The notes under the pieces were generated by a model. The model saw only the letters and a list, made by a program, of their open reading frames with translations, had not been told where the DNA came from and did not search any database. Shown here piece by piece: positions 61,446-64,000 of a stretch of 64,000 nucleotides of DNA. Made by a program: the position numbers and the translations under genes. The stretch's first letter is position 1. Each line of letters opens with the position of its first letter. The stretch is from Paraburkholderia sp. Tr-20389. Lineage in GTDB: Bacteria; Pseudomonadota; Gammaproteobacteria; Burkholderiales; Burkholderiaceae. Where the stretch lies: positions 1-64,000 of the forward strand of contig NZ_JAAGPD010000002.1 in the NCBI RefSeq assembly GCF_017104565.1. The letters are read 5' to 3'.

Positions 61446-62867
61446 CTATTCCACTGTCGTCGCCTGGATCCGGCCTTCGCGAATCGCCTGAATGAACGCA
61501 CGATAGTCACGCCGGTTTTGGGAGCTATACTCCGTCGCAAATTCGGTGATCGCGTCATCGAACGTTTGGCCCGAACCCATATAGGCTGCGATCATTGCCG
61601 CATCCCCCGAACGCGCGTGAGCGCGCGCGAGGGCATGCGCACACATACGCGCGTATTGCCTGAGCAAGCCGGTATCCAGTGATTCGATGACCACCGACAT
61701 CTTCATGTCCCGCAACTGGCGGATATAGAAGTCGCGTCCGTTTGATCCGCGGCTCCAGCCGAGAAAGACATCGCTGGCCGCCTGCATGATGCGCTGGCCA
61801 GCAATGACGCGCTCTCCGTGATTCACATGCAGGCTCTTGCCCGCATACGGCTCAAGCACCGACGTTCGCGCTTCCTTGACCTGCAAGAAGAGAGGGTCGT
61901 TGTCCGAGGCCATGAACAGACCGACAGCGCACATCGTGCCGACGCTGCCGACGCCGACCACCTTCAGTGCAAGATCGACGAACTCGAATCTGTCGAACAG
62001 CACGCGCACATGCTCGGCGAGGCTCTCACGGTATGAATGGATCGCTTCCGCGTAACCCGACTGAAGACCCGGGGCGATCTCTTCAGTGGGATGAAAGATG
62101 AGCGGCGGCTCGTCTTTGATACGTGGCCGCCCGCCTTCCTCCGAAACCAGTTTCGGATAGAAATGATCGGGCATGGTCTTGCGACGTTCGACTTCGATCC
62201 GCTCTCCTATACGCTTGCGGACTGCTTCAATGACAGCGGGATCGCCTGAGCGGTCCTGGTATTTCTGCAGATCGATTTTGTCGTACCAGACGTCCAGCGC
62301 ACGCATGGATGCGTAGTCGTGCATGCGCTCACGGTATTCGCGAACGAGTTCCGTCGCTACGCGGGTTGCGTCGCTATACGGCAGTTCCAGATGCTGCGCC
62401 GCGATAACGACACTCGTTGCGAGCCGTTTCAGATCCCATTCGAACGGTGCAGGAAGCGTTTCATCAAGGTCGTTGATATCGAAGATCACGTTGCGCTCAG
62501 GCGTTGCAAAGCCACCGAAGTTCATCAGGTGAGCGTCACCACACGCCTGCACGCGCAACCCGCTCGTCGGCGTTGCAGCGAGGTCGGCCGCCATGACAAT
62601 GGCGGCGCCACGATAGAACGCAAACGGAGAAGTCGACATTCGCCCGAAGCGAATAGGAATCAGGCTCGGCAGTCGTCCAACGTTAGACATGTCGAGAAGT
62701 TCCATTGGATCCTGGCGTCGCTCAGAAGCCTTCCAGCCGGCCTGCGACGACCTGGGCACAGCTTCACGTACAAGCCGTCCTTGTGCAGCCCTTTCGTCGG
62801 GCGTTCGATACGAAACAGGCGCTGTATGTGCATTGCGCGTTGCCTTGTGCGAAACGGCTTTGTCCAT
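61446..62867 (-). CDS. DUF2252 protein (kinase-like fold)
   Basis: 473 residues. MSTSPFAFYRGAAIVMAADLA, VQACGDAHLMNFGGFATPERNVIFDINDLDETLPAPFEWDLKRLATSVVIAA and DNDPLFLQVKEARTSVLEPY are the DUF2252 core; the family has a fold related to aminoglycoside-type kinases (the DAHLMNFG run resembles a catalytic loop) but unknown substrates. AGGAG lies seven bases before the ATG. It is divergent from the outer-membrane transporter-like gene. Confidence 0.88.
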   Translation of the reverse strand: MDKAVSHKATRNAHTAPVSYRTPDERAAQGRLVREAVPRSSQAGWKASERRQDPMELLDMSNVGRLPSLIPIRFGRMSTSPFAFYRGAAIVMAADLAATPTSGLRVQACGDAHLMNFGGFATPERNVIFDINDLDETLPAPFEWDLKRLATSVVIAAQHLELPYSDATRVATELVREYRERMHDYASMRALDVWYDKIDLQKYQDRSGDPAVIEAVRKRIGERIEVERRKTMPDHFYPKLVSEEGGRPRIKDEPPLIFHPTEEIAPGLQSGYAEAIHSYRESLAEHVRVLFDRFEFVDLALKVVGVGSVGTMCAVGLFMASDNDPLFLQVKEARTSVLEPYAGKSLHVNHGERVIAGQRIMQAASDVFLGWSRGSNGRDFYIRQLRDMKMSVVIESLDTGLLRQYARMCAHALARAHARSGDAAMIAAYMGSGQTFDDAITEFATEYSSQNRRDYRAFIQAIREGRIQATTVE

Positions 62868-62941
62868 CACATCGCTCCTAATGGCAATCAGGCTTTACCA
62901 CCCGTATGCGATTTACCATACCCGGGCGGCGCTCCGTCAGA

Positions 62942-62955
62942 TTGACTCAGGTCAA
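62942..62955. promoter_or_regulatory. FNR/ANR-like box between DUF2252 and the transporter-like gene
   Basis: TTGACTCAGGTCAA, eight of ten dyad positions of the FNR/ANR consensus. It lies 75 bases before the DUF2252 ATG and 105 bases before the divergent ATG, so it could serve both. Confidence 0.55.
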
Positions 62956-63060
62956 CGCTTCGAGAACCTGAAGATTCACCATAAGCGCGGATTTCTTCGC
63001 GATGGCCTCAGTTGTGAATGAATGCGGTCGGTATCAAACTGGATTCACCCGAGGATACCC

Positions 63061-64000
63061 ATGGCAGCTGATTACCGATTCGCGGCGCAGTCACGCGCAA
63101 GCCCAACTCGTGGTACATCGTGTTCGTTCCGCGCGCGCGACTGGCGCGCAACGTCCGTCGCTTCGTGCTTTTTCCTCATCGTCATACAGGTATCGGCTCA
63201 GGAACTGGAGCCGCGCGCGTATTCGCCCGCACCGGTGGGCACCAACTTTATTGGACTCACCTATTCGTGGCTGGGTGGGCAGGTCCTCGTCGATCCGTCG
63301 CTTCCCATCAGCGATGTCCATGCACACATCAATTCCGCGTCCGTTGGATACGTGCACGTATTCAATCTTGCCGGCCGCGCCGCTTCGCTTGCACTGCGTG
63401 CGCCTTTCATCAGCGGAGACATCTCCGGCAACGTCTTCGACGCACCCAATCAGGTGCATCGCGCCGGTCTGGGCGACCTCCGCTTCAGGCTTTCGATCGA
63501 TCTTCTTGGTGGTCCTGCGCTGACACCGGAAGAATTCGCGCGCCGCACACCGGACACCATCGTCGGCACGAGCCTGATGGTCATTGCGCCGACGGGACAA
63601 TATGAATCGGCACATCTCGTGAATGTTGGCAGCAATAGGTGGGCGTTCAAACCGGAGTTCGGCATTTCGCAGCCGCTCGGCAACTGGTTCGCGGAAGCAA
63701 CAGCAGGCGTTTGGTTTTTCACGGACAACACGTCGTTTCTCGGTGGCAAGCGACGTGGTCAGGCGCCGCTCGGCGTGCTCCAGTTGCATGGCGGATACAT
63801 GTTCCGCCCTGCTCTGTGGTTGGCTGCCGATGTGGGCTTCTATACCGGCGGTGCGACTTCCGTCAACGGGATCACGAACGACGACTCTCAAAACAATGCG
63901 CGCTATGGGCTTACGCTTTCACTTCCGGTTACGCGCGACTGGTCAGCCAAACTCGCCGTGTCGAATGGATTCATGGTCAGGGCCGGAGGAAACTACAAGT
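63061..64000 (+). CDS. Outer-membrane transporter-like protein (MetA-pathway phenol-degradation type), 3' truncated by the window
   Basis: 313 codons are present and open at the right edge. After a signal segment (VASCFLFIVIQVSAQ) the mature part begins ELEPRAYSPAPVGTNFIGLTYSWLGG and continues with VMVIAPTGQYESAHLVNVGSNRWAFKPEFGIS-like SLMVIAPTGQYESAHL, GVWFFTDNT and LQLHGGYMFRPALWLAADVGFYTGG. This is the beta-strand pattern of the outer-membrane family annotated as transporters for phenol degradation. GAGGATACCC precedes the ATG. Confidence 0.8.
   Translation, partial: MAADYRFAAQSRASPTRGTSCSFRARDWRATSVASCFFLIVIQVSAQELEPRAYSPAPVGTNFIGLTYSWLGGQVLVDPSLPISDVHAHINSASVGYVHVFNLAGRAASLALRAPFISGDISGNVFDAPNQVHRAGLGDLRFRLSIDLLGGPALTPEEFARRTPDTIVGTSLMVIAPTGQYESAHLVNVGSNRWAFKPEFGISQPLGNWFAEATAGVWFFTDNTSFLGGKRRGQAPLGVLQLHGGYMFRPALWLAADVGFYTGGATSVNGITNDDSQNNARYGLTLSLPVTRDWSAKLAVSNGFMVRAGGNYK

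Overview
The window looks like a chromosomal segment of a Burkholderia sensu lato bacterium, most likely Paraburkholderia or Caballeronia. The grounds are high-GC coding with little intergenic space, a DUF3331 protein (a family I associate almost only with this group), a DUF4148-like C-terminal motif, many LysR regulators, and the general make-up of the genes. No rRNA, CRISPR array or intact insertion sequence was seen. One tRNA gene is present.

Layout. 0-5 kb: the 5' end of sdhC, a divergent LysR regulator, an NnrU protein, and a four-gene siaA-siaB-siaC-siaD operon (phosphatase, kinase, phosphoprotein, diguanylate cyclase). 5-21 kb: a PQQ dehydrogenase, a porin, an aldo/keto reductase, an amidohydrolase with its LysR regulator, a type II NADH dehydrogenase-like protein, a MFS-dkgB-AKR-SRPBCC operon with a divergent LysR gene, and a decayed poxB fragment. 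21-34 kb: a GNAT enzyme, a ProP-type MFS transporter, a MocR regulator divergent from a DJ-1/PfpI gene, a chemoreceptor, a GST, a three-module PNPOx-FNR-ferredoxin protein, and a DUF4118/hydrolase/MipA operon. 34-41 kb: gcd (glucose dehydrogenase), a citrate synthase-like protein with an N-terminal helix-turn-helix domain, its divergent MFS and 2-hydroxyacid dehydrogenase genes, and tRNA-Leu(GAG).

40.9-52.8 kb is the most notable part. A segment of about 11.9 kb starts at the 3' end of tRNA-Leu and is bounded by a direct repeat of about 118 bp that contains the tRNA tail and its terminator, as expected for an integrated island. Its integrase and an arsN2 gene are pseudogenes. The cargo is intact: an ECF sigma factor with its membrane anti-sigma factor; an operon of FAD amine oxidoreductase, DUF1365 and cyclopropane-fatty-acid synthase; a convergent operon of DUF1295, a second CFA-type methyltransferase and a lipocalin; and a ferritin-like protein followed by an Nramp Mn transporter. 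Four copies of one promoter pattern, TGCATCC-N16-CGTA, lie before four transcription units: sigma, ferritin-like, and both lipid operons. I infer a self-contained ECF regulon for membrane-lipid remodelling and metal or oxidative stress.

52.9-64 kb: a block of nearly all minus-strand genes for poorly known envelope proteins (a multi-pass membrane protein, small exported proteins, DUF2254, SulP, a Met/His-rich exported protein, DUF2252). Two FNR/ANR-like boxes within it suggest low-oxygen control. The window ends inside a predicted outer-membrane transporter-like gene.
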